Of a stretch of DNA of 55,261 nucleotides, positions 1 through 11,804 are shown in pieces (the first letter of the stretch is position 1; each line of letters starts with the position of its first letter). Below the pieces are notes generated by a model, which saw nothing but the letters and a program-made list of their open reading frames with translations, was not told where the DNA came from and searched no databases. Source of the stretch: Stentor coeruleus (lineage: Eukaryota; Ciliophora; Heterotrichea; Heterotrichida; Stentoridae); NCBI GenBank assembly GCA_001970955.1, contig MPUH01000425.1, forward strand, positions 1-55,261, read 5' to 3'. The position numbers and the translations under genes are program-made.

Positions 1-211
1 CATAAAATATTTTTTAAATAAATTGAAAATGTTATTGAATTTATTTTACATAATTTTAGGCATTTTTCTTATTTCAAATTGCAAATTGATGACAAATGCT
101 TTAATTCGTTTTCAAATTGCAGATAGTTTATTTTTAATTGTATTGGACCATTTATAATATTTCTTCCTATGATTCCTCAGGCTTTATCCATTATAATAAA
201 CATAAAAAATC
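1..211. other. Leader region upstream of the TPR gene
   Basis: AT-rich non-coding sequence ahead of the first ATG at 212. I see no coding frame, tRNA or repeat in it. It presumably holds the promoter and 5' leader of the TPR gene. Confidence 0.5.
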
Positions 212-3200
212 ATGAGTCTTGATAATACAACAAAAGAAAGTTATTCTTACATACCAACATACTCAGATCATGGGAATAAAATCAGTTTTCATAACAAAAA
301 GCTTCGATTTTCTCCAATTGATCATCTAGTCTCATCACCTACCCCAAAACAAAAAATCAAAAGAAATGTGTCAAGTACCCCTGGAAGTAGAGCATTTTCA
401 TTCGACCCTAATTCAAAAAAAACTATACCTTTATCAACGAAAACTCATACTAAAGAATTAATAAAAGGGCCTCAAGTAACAAAGTGTTCTCCTTTAAGAA
501 AAATAAGACTTAAACGAAATAGAGATAATTCAAGATGCTATTCAACTGAAAATGAGAGATATGGTTTTCTTTTTAGAACAATACAAAGTAAATTAGATGA
601 AAACTGTTCAAAGGGTATTTCGAGCATACAAGCGACTTCTCCATTTTTCAAAGCAAAACTTGAACTGTCTAATAAAAACTATCAAAATGCTGTAGATGTT
701 CTTGAAAGTGTGAAATCTAATACAAAAAATATTGATTGTATTTATTTACGTGCTGTTGGGTATATAAAATTAGGAAATTATGAAAAAGCTTTGAAGGACT
801 TTCAAGTTGTTTTAGCTTCTAAAAAAAATACTAGTCCTAGTTTGTTTCTTTATATGTTCGATTGTTTTAATAATTTAGGAAATCTTGATGAGGCGCTAAA
901 GATTTTAGATTTGNTTATTTACGTGCTGTTGGGTATATAAAATTAGGAAATTATGAAAAAGCTTTGAAGGACTTTCAACTTGTTTTAGCTTCTAAAAAAG
1001 TTACTAGTCCTAGTTTGTTTCTTTATATGTTCGATTGTTTTAATAATTTAGGAAATCTTGATGAGGCGCTAAAGATTTTAGATTTGTGTGTTAAAAATTT
1101 CCCTCAGTATTTAACTGGGTATTTTATGAGAGGGAAATTTTTAATTGAACAGAATAAAATTGATGAAGCTATAAACGATTTGAAGAAAATTAAACATCCT
1201 GAAGCTTTTTTTCTTTTATATAAATGTTGGAAAATAAAAAATCATTATGATAATGCTTTGAAATATTTGGAAAAATATAGGAAATTAAGCAAATCTAGTA
1301 GTAAGTTTCTAATGGAATATGGGAAACTGAATTATAAATTTGTTAGAATTGATAAGGCGTTAGAGTGCTTTGAAACTTTAATGAAGCATGAACCCAACAA
1401 TGCAGAATTGTTATATTATATAAGTAAATGCAAAATTATGCATGGAGACCTTGAAGATGCTGAACTCATGCTAGAAAAAGTAGCTCATACAAGCCTTGAT
1501 GACCTGTTTATAACAAAATCTGTCTACAAACTTGCTGATATCAAAGTACAGAAAGGAGATTTCTATGGAGCCTTCACAACATTAAAAAGGCAGAAATCAT
1601 TGTTAAAATCAATAAAAAAAAGATCCCAGAGTTTATTTATTGAAGCTATGTTTAACATAACTCAAAAAGAATTTGAATTATCAATCAAAGCTTTTAATGA
1701 TTTATTAAAAGAAACAACATCAGATGATTATAAATATAAATACTATATTTATAGAGCATTTGCATATTTCTCAATAAGAAATTACGAGTTATCAGAATCC
1801 GATTATAAAAGTGCTAAAAATATTGGTGAACTCGATAAAGCATCAGAATTTAACTATCTTATCTCATCATCAATGTGTTTTTTCTTATCAAAAGAATATG
1901 ACAAATCGTTAAAAATACTTAATTCAGGCTTTTTTGATGATTTTTCAAACCTCATGCCACAATATCTTAAAGTCCTTTGTCAGATTTTTAGTGTCTCAGA
2001 TAACTCTTACGATTTTTCAGATGCATTCAATACTTTTTCTACTATAAAATGCAAAAATGATAGTGAATATTTCTTATTAACAGCATTTTTCAGTTATTTC
2101 GATAAAGATTACGAAACATCTTTATCAACAATTACTTTATCTATAAAAAAGTCAGAAAAATCATCATTTTCAGCACATACACTTAGTGGTTTTTGTAATG
2201 TTGCCCTTAGGAATTTTTCTGAAGCACTTGATGATTTTAGTATAGGTTTATCTATGAACAAAAATTTTTTATGTTTATATCCTTATAGAGGACTTTGTGC
2301 TTATTATACTGGAAGTTATAAAGAAGCAGCAAAGGATTTTCTTAAGATATTTCAAAAAGGGGATATGAATGCTACACTTTTATCTATTTATTTGTTAATA
2401 GTAGTTAAAAATACTTCTGAAGCTTTAAAAATTATAAATACAGTTGAAGAAGGTATTGAAATACTTGTTTTAAAAGCACATTGTATGTTGTTAAAGGAAC
2501 AGTATGATGAATGTATAGAGTGTTTAGAAAAAATTGATAATGATGATGTGAAAAATGATATTTTTATTATTAAAAACTTAAGTAAAGGAATTGTTAAAGC
2601 TAAAAATGCTGGACCAATATTTAATGAGAAGTATGTGGCTTGGATTGAAGCTGTAGAAAAAATGTATAATAAAGATTATGACTCGGCAATAGAACTTTTT
2701 GAAATGTTGATAAAAATAATAAATAAATTACAAAAAAAATTGTTGTTTAGATCTAATACAATTATAGATCAGGAAAAGAAGGAATTAATGTATAATATTG
2801 CTTTGTGCTATGTGATGAAATGCGATAAAGAAAGTCTTGAAAAAGCAATAGTCATCTTATCCAAAATCGAAAGCGAAATGGAAGAAATCCACAGTATCGA
2901 CCTTACCTTACTCCTAGCCATAATCCAAATCGGTATAGGTAATTTCGAAAACGGTAACATGTATCTTCAAAAAGTCGCAAAATTTAACAGTGACCTTAGC
3001 GATCTTTTTAAAGACAACCAAGAAGTAATAATCTACCCTCTAAATACTGGGAATGATTTTTCTCGTAAATTCGATTTACTGGAACTTCCAGACAAATGCA
3101 ATATAAAATGTCGTCCAGCAATAAGACTTCCTCGCTTACAACCACCTTTAGACCTTAGCGACTCATATGAAATTCTCTTAAAAATGATAAAAGCTGAAAA

Positions 3201-3372
3201 CATAGACGTAAGACCAGAAATCCCATGGCTTGTAAAACTAAACGACAGGTATATATTCACTGAAAACATCATCGATGATATTGAAAGTCGTAGAAGTGAA
3301 GGCAATTTCGCAGATCAAAGCGAATTATTCAGTAAATCAAATCAATGCATCTCAAATATAATTTCTTTTTAA
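212..3372 (+). CDS. Tetratricopeptide (TPR) repeat protein, interrupted by a scaffold join
   Basis: The gene is read as one CDS broken by the unknown base at 914. Removing one copy of the flanking 172-bp repeat keeps the frame and gives about 995 residues. The first ~130 residues are basic, low in structure and rich in Ser/Thr/Pro. The rest is helical, with many TPR-like units such as YLRAVGYIKLGNYEKALKDF and AYYTGSYKEAAKDF. TPR arrays are protein-protein interaction scaffolds, and in ciliates they are common in ciliary and trafficking complexes. I cannot assign a specific family; a TTC6-type protein is possible. The ATG at 212 is the first in-frame start after an AT-rich leader. The stop is TAA. 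The next gene begins 52 bp downstream on the same strand. Confidence 0.8.
742..1086. repeat. Duplicated contig ends around the single N at 914
   Basis: Bases 742-913 and 915-1086 (172 bp each) are the same sequence with three mismatches, separated only by an N. The mismatches change Val to Leu and Asn to Val in the TPR protein. This looks like two unmerged overlapping contig ends, perhaps from two alleles, rather than a true tandem repeat. Confidence 0.85.
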
Positions 3373-3424
3373 TTTTTATCATTAAAAAGTATATAATGAC
3401 TATAAGGTTAATAAAAGTATTCTA

Positions 3425-4204
3425 ATGACTGAAGGTCTTTCTAATTCCTTTCCTGGGGAACTTCTTACTGAGATTTTAAACAGCCAGACCCCTTTAAAAC
3501 TTGTCATCCCAATAGTTCATGAGAATTTCAAATTCCTCGGCCCGCTTATAACAGAAGAAGATTCAAAAGCTACAATGATAATTTGTAGTTTCATTGTAGA
3601 CTCTTTAGTATACTTCAACTATACCTACAATTTTTCCTTAGAACAATGTAGTATAGTTCTTAATATTATCCTCTGGCTCATCTTACATTCTGTGAAAACA
3701 AGCAATTTTACTAAAGAAACCGACTTAGAATATTTACAAACTATACTTTTACCTTATATACAAGGTATGAACCCTTTACTTCCTTCAAAAGCACTTAGTG
3801 AATTCCTTGATCATATCAATATAACTTACTTTGGTCATTATACTTTATATAGGTTTTTATTTACAGAAATGAGAAGTCAAGAAAATATTGTTGAATTACT
3901 TGATATAGATACACCTTTACCTAAAGCTCCACATAATACTGCGGTACAAAGAATTCATAAACCAATTGTTGAAACTCAGCCTATTGTTGAAATAGTTAAA
4001 GAAACTGAAGTTGTTGTTGTTAAAGAAAGCTTGAGAGAAAGGCTTTTGAAGAATATGGATGAAGGTGTTAGGGATAAGTTTTTAGATAAAGTTGCTGAAG
4101 CTAGAGAATCTATGGCTAAACAGTTAGAACAAAGGGATAAGATGCTTAAACAGAAATGGGAGGAACTTGAAAAAGAACTTAAGAGAAAAAGACGTAGAGG
4201 ATAA
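3425..4204 (+). CDS. Probable CFAP119/CCDC189-like ciliary protein
   Basis: The 259-residue product has an all-helical N-terminal ~160 residues and a charged coiled-coil tail (about 195-259, rich in Lys, Glu and Arg). The middle stretch with LILHSVK, then an LLPYIQGMNPLL segment, then TYFGHYTLYRFLFTE resembles the core of the CFAP119/CCDC189 family (DUF4464). That family ends in a similar Tyr-Phe-x-His-Tyr-x-Leu-Tyr motif and is linked to motile cilia. The assignment rests on pattern recognition by eye and could be wrong. The start ATG at 3425 lies 52 bp after the TPR gene's stop; the stop is TAA. The same-strand, close spacing does not prove co-transcription in a ciliate. Confidence 0.55.
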   Translation: MTEGLSNSFPGELLTEILNSQTPLKLVIPIVHENFKFLGPLITEEDSKATMIICSFIVDSLVYFNYTYNFSLEQCSIVLNIILWLILHSVKTSNFTKETDLEYLQTILLPYIQGMNPLLPSKALSEFLDHINITYFGHYTLYRFLFTEMRSQENIVELLDIDTPLPKAPHNTAVQRIHKPIVETQPIVEIVKETEVVVVKESLRERLLKNMDEGVRDKFLDKVAEARESMAKQLEQRDKMLKQKWEELEKELKRKRRRG

Positions 4205-4702
4205 GTATTTAGGAATAATATTAAGAAAAAAATATATGAGAAAGTAGGAGGAATAGATTAAAAAAATTAGTTTTAGAAGCGGGTAGAAAATCGAAGATCC
4301 TTTATGAGGATTTGACTAAGAATTTAGGTTTTTTATAGGGGGATTATTAGTTGTTTGATAATAGGAATGAAATAATGTGTTTAGGATAAGGATTAATGTT
4401 ATGTTTAGATTATACTGATAATTTTTTTAGGATTGTAAGTTGATATCTTATTCATACTTTAAAAAGTAATCTTTTATCAATAAGAGTTTATGTATTACAA
4501 AATGCTAAATTTTTTTAAGATATCCTGTTTGCAAATTAAAAATATTAGATCTAATTAACCTTAATCNTCTTATTCATACTTTAAAAAGTAATCTTTTATC
4601 AATAAGAGTTTATGTATTACAAAATGCTAAAATTTTTTAAGATATCCTGTTTGCAAATTAAAAATATTAGATCTAATTAACCTTAATTATGCACTGTATT
4701 TT
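4205..4702. other. Convergent intergenic region with a scaffold join
   Basis: This 498-bp stretch lies between the 3' ends of the CFAP119-like gene and SUMO. The first half is rich in G and A on the + strand, as is usual downstream of + genes here. No coding frame or RNA gene is visible. Bases 4446-4565 recur at 4568-4687 (120 bp, one mismatch) around the N at 4567. That is another unmerged contig overlap. Confidence 0.7.
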
Positions 4703-4975
4703 TTAAATTCCTCCAGTCTGTTCAACCATTGCATCTATTTGATCATTTTCTTCTAAATGGAGGTCATTGGGAGTGTTTGTTTCTTGAATCCTCTGTCCAT
4801 CAAATAAAAATCTTACTGTGCTTATGTTAACACCATTTCTAGAGCAATAAGCTTCCATTAATTTCTTGAGTTGTGTAGCACGTTTGATCTTAAAAAACAC
4901 TTCATTTCCATCTTGAGATTTGACTTTAAGCGTAATATGTTCTGATGAACCTTCAACTAGATCAGGATTAGACAT
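4703..4975 (-). CDS. SMT3: SUMO (small ubiquitin-like modifier)
   Basis: This 90-residue protein is a clear SUMO. It has a short acidic N-terminal tail, then a beta-grasp fold starting at [20 protein letters not shown]. The family signature [10 protein letters not shown] and the acidic stretch [16 protein letters not shown] follow. It is attached to lysines of target proteins through the exposed di-glycine by the E1 (SAE1/2) and E2 (UBC9) enzymes. The precursor has one residue (Ile) after Gly88-Gly89, so a SUMO protease must remove only that residue. No intron is present. The stop is TAA. I see no conserved sumoylation motif in its own N-terminus, so chain formation is not predicted by eye. 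Confidence 0.97.
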   Translation of the reverse strand: MSNPDLVEGSSEHITLKVKSQDGNEVFFKIKRATQLKKLMEAYCSRNGVNISTVRFLFDGQRIQETNTPNDLHLEENDQIDAMVEQTGGI

Positions 4976-6549
4976 TTATAAAACCCCCATTATATTTTTA
5001 TTATAATTTCGCATACCTTTCACTAAAAAATTTAACAAAGTTTAGTAAGTCAGTCATTAACTAGTATCTTTGTAAAAATTAATCTAAAACATAATATTTT
5101 ATACAATCAAAAAGTAAAATAAACTATATATAATATAATTAAAAAATTCTTATCAAATCTATTAAATCTCAAAACACAAATCTTCCAAATATTTATTTAT
5201 AATCTATGTGCTTAATTATCTATCTTTACTAAAAATTTTTAAACTAAATTTCTCTCACTGCAATAAAAATAAAATCCTTATCATAAAAACTATGAGATAA
5301 AAATGCAATCAAAGATATATAAAAAAAAACTCTTGCATCCCCTCTAAGCTTAAAGCCTATAAAATAAGCATCCATAATCTTTATAGATATAATTAATTCA
5401 GAATAAAATTAAATCGTAAAAGATCGTATAATTCAAAACTCAATTATATTTTTGTTTAAGAAAATTCAACTATTTAACAGCAATATGCGTATTTTTTTCA
5501 CTAGTTATCATCTGCTTTAAAAAAACTAATCAAAATTTGTTTTACTCAACCAACAAATAAATCTCTCACAACCCTTTATATCCTCTTTTTTCATTAGCCA
5601 GTGAGATTCCTATATAAAATCGTCCCATTTCATATTTTTCTTGGAAAATTAATACAAATATAGTAAAATAATTAGAAAAACCACAAAAAACTACAAAATC
5701 AGCAAGTATTAGACATACAATCAAAGTTAAATCTTCAAAACCGTCCTAACGGATGAAAAGATATTTTTTCTTTTCATAAAAATAATCTAAGTTTGTTTTG
5801 TCAGGCAAGAAATAGTATCTTTTGTAAATTTTATTATATATTAACCAGAGATTATAAATAAATTATACTTGCTATGATGAGTAAAATTAATCATAGTATA
5901 TCAATTATGAACATATCAAATGAAAAACAAAAACTTTAAAATTTTTATAATATAATTTTCAGTATAATATTGAAGAAAGTTATGGGAAATTTGAAGGTCT
6001 TGAAATTTAATGAAGATAATGATATAAGAGAATGATGGTATGATTATTATTTTGGAAATAATTAGATTTTATAAGGATAAATGCGATGATGATATTTTAA
6101 GAGTTGTTGATATTTTGATATGGTTTTATATGAAAATATGTTGGTGTTATGCTGATTTAGAGATTAAATTTGTGAATTTAATTGTGAATTTTTATGCTAT
6201 TAGTTGCTAAATGTAGTTAAAAATTAAAAAAATAAAGATTTTTTTCTGCTGCGTATACAATTTCAATTGCACTTTTTTTTCTATAACTACAGGTGTAAAA
6301 ACCATCTCATCTAATAAAATATTTTAAATAAATTCCTGATCCTTCACAAAACCTTACCTCTAATAAAAAGTTTCTTATCATTTCCATTTTTCCATACTTC
6401 AACTATATCTTTACAACAACATAAAACAAGCTTATAAATCTAACAAAATAATTATTCAATCAATCCTTTTCTCATTCTTCAAATTCCCTTCACTTTACCA
6501 CAATATTATATAAAAAACTAATATCAAAAAAAAAAAAAAACATAAAAAA
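4976..6549. other. Long non-coding stretch right of SUMO
   Basis: About 1.57 kb without a credible gene. From about 5000 to 5900 the + strand is rich in A, C and T. From about 5960 to 6240 it switches to G- and A-rich without opening a reading frame. From 6240 it returns to C-rich until the tRNA. Such switches mark transcript boundaries elsewhere in the window, so a non-coding transcript near 5900-6240 is possible but unproven. Confidence 0.5.
6526..6549 (-). terminator. RNA polymerase III terminator after tRNA-Gly
   Basis: On the minus strand the tRNA discriminator base is followed at once by six T (6549-6544) and, three bases later, by fifteen T (6540-6526). Runs of T on the non-template strand terminate RNA polymerase III. 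Confidence 0.85.
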
Positions 6550-6620
6550 TGCATCAGCCGGGAATTGAACCCGGGTCGAGACGATGGCAACGTCCCATTC
6601 TACCCCTAAACTACTAATGC
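6550..6620 (-). tRNA. tRNA-Gly (anticodon GCC)
   Basis: The minus strand folds into a complete cloverleaf of 71 nt. The acceptor stem GCATTAG pairs with CTGATGC with one G-T wobble and discriminator A. The anticodon stem GGACG/CGTCT carries the 7-nt loop TTGCCAT, giving anticodon GCC. The variable loop is 4 nt. The T stem CCGGG/CCCGG closes the loop TTCAATT, and GGTTCAATTCC forms the B box. No intron is present. GCC reads Gly codons GGC and GGT. The gene stands alone between SUMO and the ADP/ATP carrier. Confidence 0.96.
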
Positions 6621-7754
6621 TTATATTTAATCATATTATTATCTTTAAATACATCATAATATTTATCTTACTTTAAAAGTTGATTATACAATCACAAATC
6701 AACTATTAAAATCTTTACATGTTTATAAATTATTTATGATTATTTTAAAACACTTATAAACAAAAAATATTTTCTTAGAAGCATTGATATATTTAAGGTG
6801 TTATAATAACTCCTTTAAAAAAATAATTCAAAGTTATACTAAATGTTTCTTGGATGATTTGCCTTAAAAAAATATTAGAAATTGTTTTGCTGAAGGCTAT
6901 ATTTTAATATATAAGTCTTGTAGTGAAACTTTGATAAAAAGGTATTCATTTTGATAAGATGATGAAGAAAAATGCTTTGAAATAAAATTCAAAAAATCGA
7001 CTATATGTGTTATAAAATTTTCAATGTTTTTGACCTCCTGCTTAAGTTAGAGTATTTATCTATAACTTAAAGTATTTTTTGTCTTTATGCATAGACTAGA
7101 TTATATATACTAAGTGCAAGATGAATTATCTTCTTGGTTTTTAGTAGTAAAAGCAATTTTCATGTAACTCTAGGTCTGAAAAACAGTAGATTTTTTCTAT
7201 AAAAAAGAATCTTAGAGTTTATGTAATAACTTTACTAGCAAAATAGTATATAAAAAAACTGAAGCGACTCAAAAATATTTTTTCCTAAAAACCCTAAGAT
7301 AAACCACCTGGCACTCTTAAAATTGAAAGTCCCAACCAAAGATTAATTTTCGCAAACAACACCTCTTTTCTCTATTCTAAAATAAAAATTTTCTTTGAAT
7401 ACCAATCTTAAGGCTTAGATTTAAAGGCAAAAATATTCACTGCCATAGGAAAAAATGCATATATTAATAAAAAGCCTTTTTTTCAGTCAAAATATCTGAG
7501 GTAATTCTACCTAGATCTGCACATCTCTTTCTTGATTGTCATATATTTGTCTAGAACTCTTAAGATATACTCCAAAACATGTCTCAAGGCAGCCTCAAAG
7601 CTCAAGCCAATTAATCCAAGCTTAAAGGTGTCTATATCAAACAATCTAATCAAACTTCATCCTATACATTACAATTATTGGTAAAAAACATTTTATTTCT
7701 CCTCCTTTGGGAAAACTAAACAAAAATTTCCTGCCATATACGCCATATAATTTA
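6621..7754. other. Non-coding region upstream of the ADP/ATP carrier
   Basis: About 1.1 kb with no long frame on either strand, no tRNA and no clear repeat. The last ~400 bp are rich in C and A on the + strand, typical of sequence just upstream of + genes in this window. A promoter for the carrier is expected near its right end. Confidence 0.5.
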
Positions 7755-8684
7755 ATGGCCCAATCTGGTTCAGGTCAATCCAACTTTGCGTTCGACTTTA
7801 TTCTTGGAGGTGTGTCTGCTGGTGTTTCTAAAACCCTTGTTGCCCCTATTGAAAGAGTCAAACTACTTCTCCAGCTTCAAGATGCCAAAAAAGGTATGGA
7901 AGATGCATCGAAGAAATACAAAGGCATTGTTGACTGTTTTGTCCGTGTTAACAATGAACAAGGATTCAAAAGTTTTTGGAGAGGGAATATGTCAAACGTC
8001 ATTAGATACTTCCCTACTCAAGCTTTAAACTTTGCCTTTAAGGATAGTATTAAGAGATCATTCCCAAGATATGATCAAAAGACACAATTCTGGAAAGCTT
8101 TTGGAATGAACTGTTTCTCTGGTGGTCTTGCAGGATCTTTATCTTTACTTGTTGTCTACCCATTAGATTTCATCAGAACCAGACTTGCCACAGATATCGG
8201 AAAAGCTGAAACTGATCGTGAATTCAAAGGTATGGCCGATGTCGTAAGCAAAATCATGAAGACTGATGGCTTACTTGGTGTTTACAGAGGATTCAGTATT
8301 TCTGTTATTGGAATTTTTATATACAGAGCTCTTTACTTTGGTATGTTTGATACTGGTAAGGATGCTTTCTTTAAAGATTTTAGAAATGCTAATATCATTC
8401 TTACATGGCTATTCGCCCAATCTGTTACTGTCTTTGCCGGAATTATGTCTTACCCAATTGACACTATTAGAAGAAGAATGATGATGCAAAGTGGTAGGGC
8501 TGATATTCTTTATTCTAGTACAATGGACTGCGCTGTTAAGATTTACAAGAAAGAAGGTGGAGTTAAACCATTCTTTAAAGGAGCAGGAAGCAATGTTATT
8601 AGAGGAACAGGTGGAGCCCTTGTCTTAGTCTTTTACAATAAGATCCAAGCTTACCTTGGGTTCAGCTCATCTATGGGCGAATAA
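7755..8684 (+). CDS. ANT: Mitochondrial ADP/ATP carrier (adenine nucleotide translocase)
   Basis: The 309-residue product is a full-length mitochondrial carrier with three ~100-residue repeats. Each has the Pro-x-Asp/Glu-x-x-Lys/Arg signature: [20 protein letters not shown] and [12 protein letters not shown]. The RRRMMM sequence in the third repeat is diagnostic for ADP/ATP carriers, which exchange cytosolic ADP for matrix ATP across the inner membrane. I chose the ATG at 7755 ([11 protein letters not shown]). Upstream in-frame codons back to a TTG at 7707 add 16 residues that do not look like carrier sequence. The stop is TAA. No intron is needed. Confidence 0.97.
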   Translation: MAQSGSGQSNFAFDFILGGVSAGVSKTLVAPIERVKLLLQLQDAKKGMEDASKKYKGIVDCFVRVNNEQGFKSFWRGNMSNVIRYFPTQALNFAFKDSIKRSFPRYDQKTQFWKAFGMNCFSGGLAGSLSLLVVYPLDFIRTRLATDIGKAETDREFKGMADVVSKIMKTDGLLGVYRGFSISVIGIFIYRALYFGMFDTGKDAFFKDFRNANIILTWLFAQSVTVFAGIMSYPIDTIRRRMMMQSGRADILYSSTMDCAVKIYKKEGGVKPFFKGAGSNVIRGTGGALVLVFYNKIQAYLGFSSSMGE

Positions 8685-9310
8685 AAAATTAGATAACTTA
8701 TTTAGTAGTTGTGTGAAGAAGAGCTTTCAGGATTTGTGAAAGAGTTTTGATGAAGATTTATAAAGATTTTTGGAAATTAGTGAAAATGATTTGGATGGGA
8801 TATGATGTTGAGAACATGCATAGGGAGTGGATGTAAAAGCTGTGAGATAAGATATGATTGGGATTATTGTGTTATAGGGTGAATATGTTTAGAAGATGGG
8901 ATGATAATGATTTTGTGAATGATTAAGATTCGGGTAATAATGATCATGATGACTATGTTTTGGGTTGGTATTAGCTGGGTATTGATTTATTTTAATTGTG
9001 ATGCTGTGAAAATTTATATATAAGAGTAGACTTAAGTAATAAAACTTGTAGCATTTTAATGAATTATTAAATTTTGTTTTTGCGGGTCTAAATAGCATAT
9101 ATTTAATAATCACACATGTTTATAATTACAAATTATAGCAAAAAAAAAATCCAATACTCATTTCCACACCCAAATATCTACCTCTTCAATATTAATCCTC
9201 TCATAAAATCTAATTCTAAATATCCAATACCAAAAACCATAAATCTAATTCCAACAAGCAAATCTCCATATTCAACTATTTTCAAGAAAGGAAAAATAAT
9301 TTGATTTTCA
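8685..9310. other. Intergenic region between the carrier and the IQ protein
   Basis: The first ~320 bp, downstream of the carrier, are rich in G and T on the + strand. The last ~190 bp, upstream of the IQ protein, are rich in C and A. Short frames here have low-complexity His/Asn/Tyr or Ile/Pro/Ser translations and are not credible genes. Confidence 0.6.
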
Positions 9311-11023
9311 ATGTCAAACAAGATGAAAAGTGCACCCACCTCAAAAAAGCCACAAAACACTCTACCAATGAAAGAAATCTTCCAACAAAACCAACTCGCA
9401 ACAGAAATCCTAAGACTTGTCGTATCTCGTTCCGAAGATATCGCAATACTCAAATCTATATCCGATAGAAAAACAGGTAAACTTCGTCTTCAATCATCAT
9501 TCGCCGAAAAAACTGTCCAAGAAATTGAATCTAAAGAAGAATGGCGAATAAGCAAAGAAGAATTAGTTTTATGTCAATTGATAAACGCTAAATTAGAAAC
9601 AATTTTACACAAAAAACAATTCGAGAAACTAGCAAAAAAAATGCTGAAAATCAACAGCCAATTTGATGAAGACCCAACAGAAAATGATATGAACCTTTCA
9701 GAAATCCATGTACAAAAAATTATGAATGTAAAAGTTGGTCCAGAAAATACTATAATTACATATAATGAAAAAGGTCAATCAATTGTAACTGTACCTTCAG
9801 CTACAGTTTCTATTTCGGTTTGGCATGAATGTCATTCACAATCAATAAAACTTTTAGAAGGATTTTTAAGTGGCGAGGTATTTAGCTTGTATCCTTCAAT
9901 ATACTTTTGTGTTAAGCATAGTAGGAATAATTTACAAAATGAGATTAATAGACAAAAACAAGCAATTGAAGAAGGTGCTAGTTTTTTAACTCCAAATATT
10001 GCCGTGATTATTACGTCGAAAAAATCAAAAAATATGTTGCCTAGTATTAAACAAGGGGTTAATCAGGTTAGGAAAACTTGTTTATTACCTGAGCCTGACT
10101 TTATCACCCCACTTTTTAGAATGTTTATGGATATGAATTCTGATATTGATAAGTCAATAAAAAATCACATAATAACGTATGCTGAAAGAAATAGTGAGGA
10201 TAAGATAAGATTAGGGAAAACTAAGGACTTAGTAGAAAAAACAATTAGAATCAGGAACTATGAGAAATTCTCAGCAGTAAATCCTTGGGTTAGTGAAATT
10301 CCGAAATTCCCTTTAAACACAGTAAGAACTTTACAAAGGCTCCAAATTATGCCCCAAATACTATTTGATTTAGAAAACCCTTATTTCGATGAATCTCGCT
10401 CTTTAGCTGATAGAATCAAATTAATACATTCATGTATAGTAGTCCAAAACTACTTTAGAGAAAAAAAGCAAAGACTTATGATCCGTAAAGCTATAATATT
10501 ACAAAAATGGATTAGAGGATTTCTAGGTAGGAAAAAAGCTCTTCTTATTCGAACTTTTGCTTTTAGGAAAGTTTATTATTGGGAGAAGCTTAGAAATTGG
10601 TATCCATTACTTGTTAACAATTTCCGTATATCTAAAAATCCATTTAATCTTATAGATCATTCAAACCATATAAGACAAATTATTGTTATACAAAAATTCG
10701 TCCGTAGATGGATTGCAAAAAAAGAGTCTAAATGGAAGAAAGTCTTTTACAAAATCAGAAAAAACAAAGAAAATGAGAAATTTTATATGAAAAAACAAAA
10801 ACTTTGGCTTGCTGGATCAACTAATGAGGAAATGGCTTTTTCATATAGCACAAGTTCTGAGGATGATATTATATCTTTTATTGCTCAGAATGAGAGTAAA
10901 CAAAGAAGACATGATGAAAAATCTGTGATTGAGTTGGTGAAAATTAAAGAAAAGGCTGAATTTGATATAAGAAAAAAATTGTTGGGTCAAGCTAAAGTTG
11001 ATAGAATTAAAGCTTTGGAATAA
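9311..11023 (+). CDS. IQ-motif protein, function unknown
   Basis: The 570-residue protein is basic and mainly helical. Three IQ-like calmodulin-binding segments lie in its second half: around residues 373-392 (IVVQNYFREKKQRLMIRKA), 396-411 (ILQKWIRGFLGRKK) and 457-472 (IIVIQKFVRRWIAKK). IQ motifs bind calmodulin or centrin-like EF-hand proteins, which suggests a calcium-responsive structural role, possibly in cilia or the cortex. The N-terminal 370 residues have no domain I recognise. The C-terminus is charged and probably a coiled coil. The start ATG at 9311 follows an in-frame stop region. The stop is TAA, followed at once by TAG. Confidence 0.7.
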   Translation: MSNKMKSAPTSKKPQNTLPMKEIFQQNQLATEILRLVVSRSEDIAILKSISDRKTGKLRLQSSFAEKTVQEIESKEEWRISKEELVLCQLINAKLETILHKKQFEKLAKKMLKINSQFDEDPTENDMNLSEIHVQKIMNVKVGPENTIITYNEKGQSIVTVPSATVSISVWHECHSQSIKLLEGFLSGEVFSLYPSIYFCVKHSRNNLQNEINRQKQAIEEGASFLTPNIAVIITSKKSKNMLPSIKQGVNQVRKTCLLPEPDFITPLFRMFMDMNSDIDKSIKNHIITYAERNSEDKIRLGKTKDLVEKTIRIRNYEKFSAVNPWVSEIPKFPLNTVRTLQRLQIMPQILFDLENPYFDESRSLADRIKLIHSCIVVQNYFREKKQRLMIRKAIILQKWIRGFLGRKKALLIRTFAFRKVYYWEKLRNWYPLLVNNFRISKNPFNLIDHSNHIRQIIVIQKFVRRWIAKKESKWKKVFYKIRKNKENEKFYMKKQKLWLAGSTNEEMAFSYSTSSEDDIISFIAQNESKQRRHDEKSVIELVKIKEKAEFDIRKKLLGQAKVDRIKALE

Positions 11024-11804
11024 TAGAATTGGTGAATATTTGATTGAAATAATTTTTTATTTTCACTTTTTGTTAATTTTTTATAGTTTATTGTACAGAA
11101 TTTTGTGTTTTAATGGAAATTAGGATTTACGGAAAATTAGGTGGAATGGAGATTAAGTTGGATACGATTTTATTTTATGAGTTTGGAAGTAAAGGGTAAA
11201 TAATGTTTTGGATAGAAGCTATTCATTTATATTAAAAGTAAATTACAGAAATTGTCATGTTTTTATTTGTCGTTGAAAGATTTATTTCACTATGATATAT
11301 ATAGATATTATATAAATTTTTTAAGCGATAATCAAAGATATTGAATAGTCTTAATGATTGATTATTATGATATAAGATCCATATTTGATGTATTATTCTC
11401 ACAATATGAATCCAAAAGCATTAAATCCAAAAAAAAACTGAATAAACCTATAACTAATATAATTTCTAATTATAAACTTAAAACATCAACATCACATCCA
11501 TATTAAAAATCTTCATATATACACCTCCTACTTATTTTCCTACAAATTTCTCAACTACTTCTCTAATTTCCCCTTCAATCATACCAATGTTTATCTAATA
11601 TTCCTTCTAAAATTAAAAAATATACTATCACTTCATCAACAAATTTAATTTACCAAAACACCAACTAAAAAAACCAACAAATAAATTAAACAATACAATC
11701 TTATCAAAAACCAATAATATTTCCTTCCTTCAACCACCTTCCTCATTATAAAAACTAATCAATCCCTTCCAATATCAAAAATTATAGAACAATAGCTAAT
11801 AAAA
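11024..11804. other. Intergenic region upstream of the giant USP
   Basis: This 781-bp stretch starts G- and T-rich after the IQ gene and turns markedly C- and A-rich from about 11400 to 11800. I see no gene, tRNA or repeat. A USP promoter and leader are expected at the right end. Confidence 0.55.

Noticed and set aside
742..1086. Tandem duplication of TPR units
   Set aside because: The copies flank a single N with no other sequence between them, as at seven other places, including non-coding ones. An assembly overlap explains all of them.
8889..9304. Two short frames between the ADP/ATP carrier and the IQ gene, one on each strand
   Set aside because: Their translations are low-complexity (His/Asn/Tyr-rich, or Ile/Pro/Ser-rich), follow the local strand composition and show no domain or intron support.
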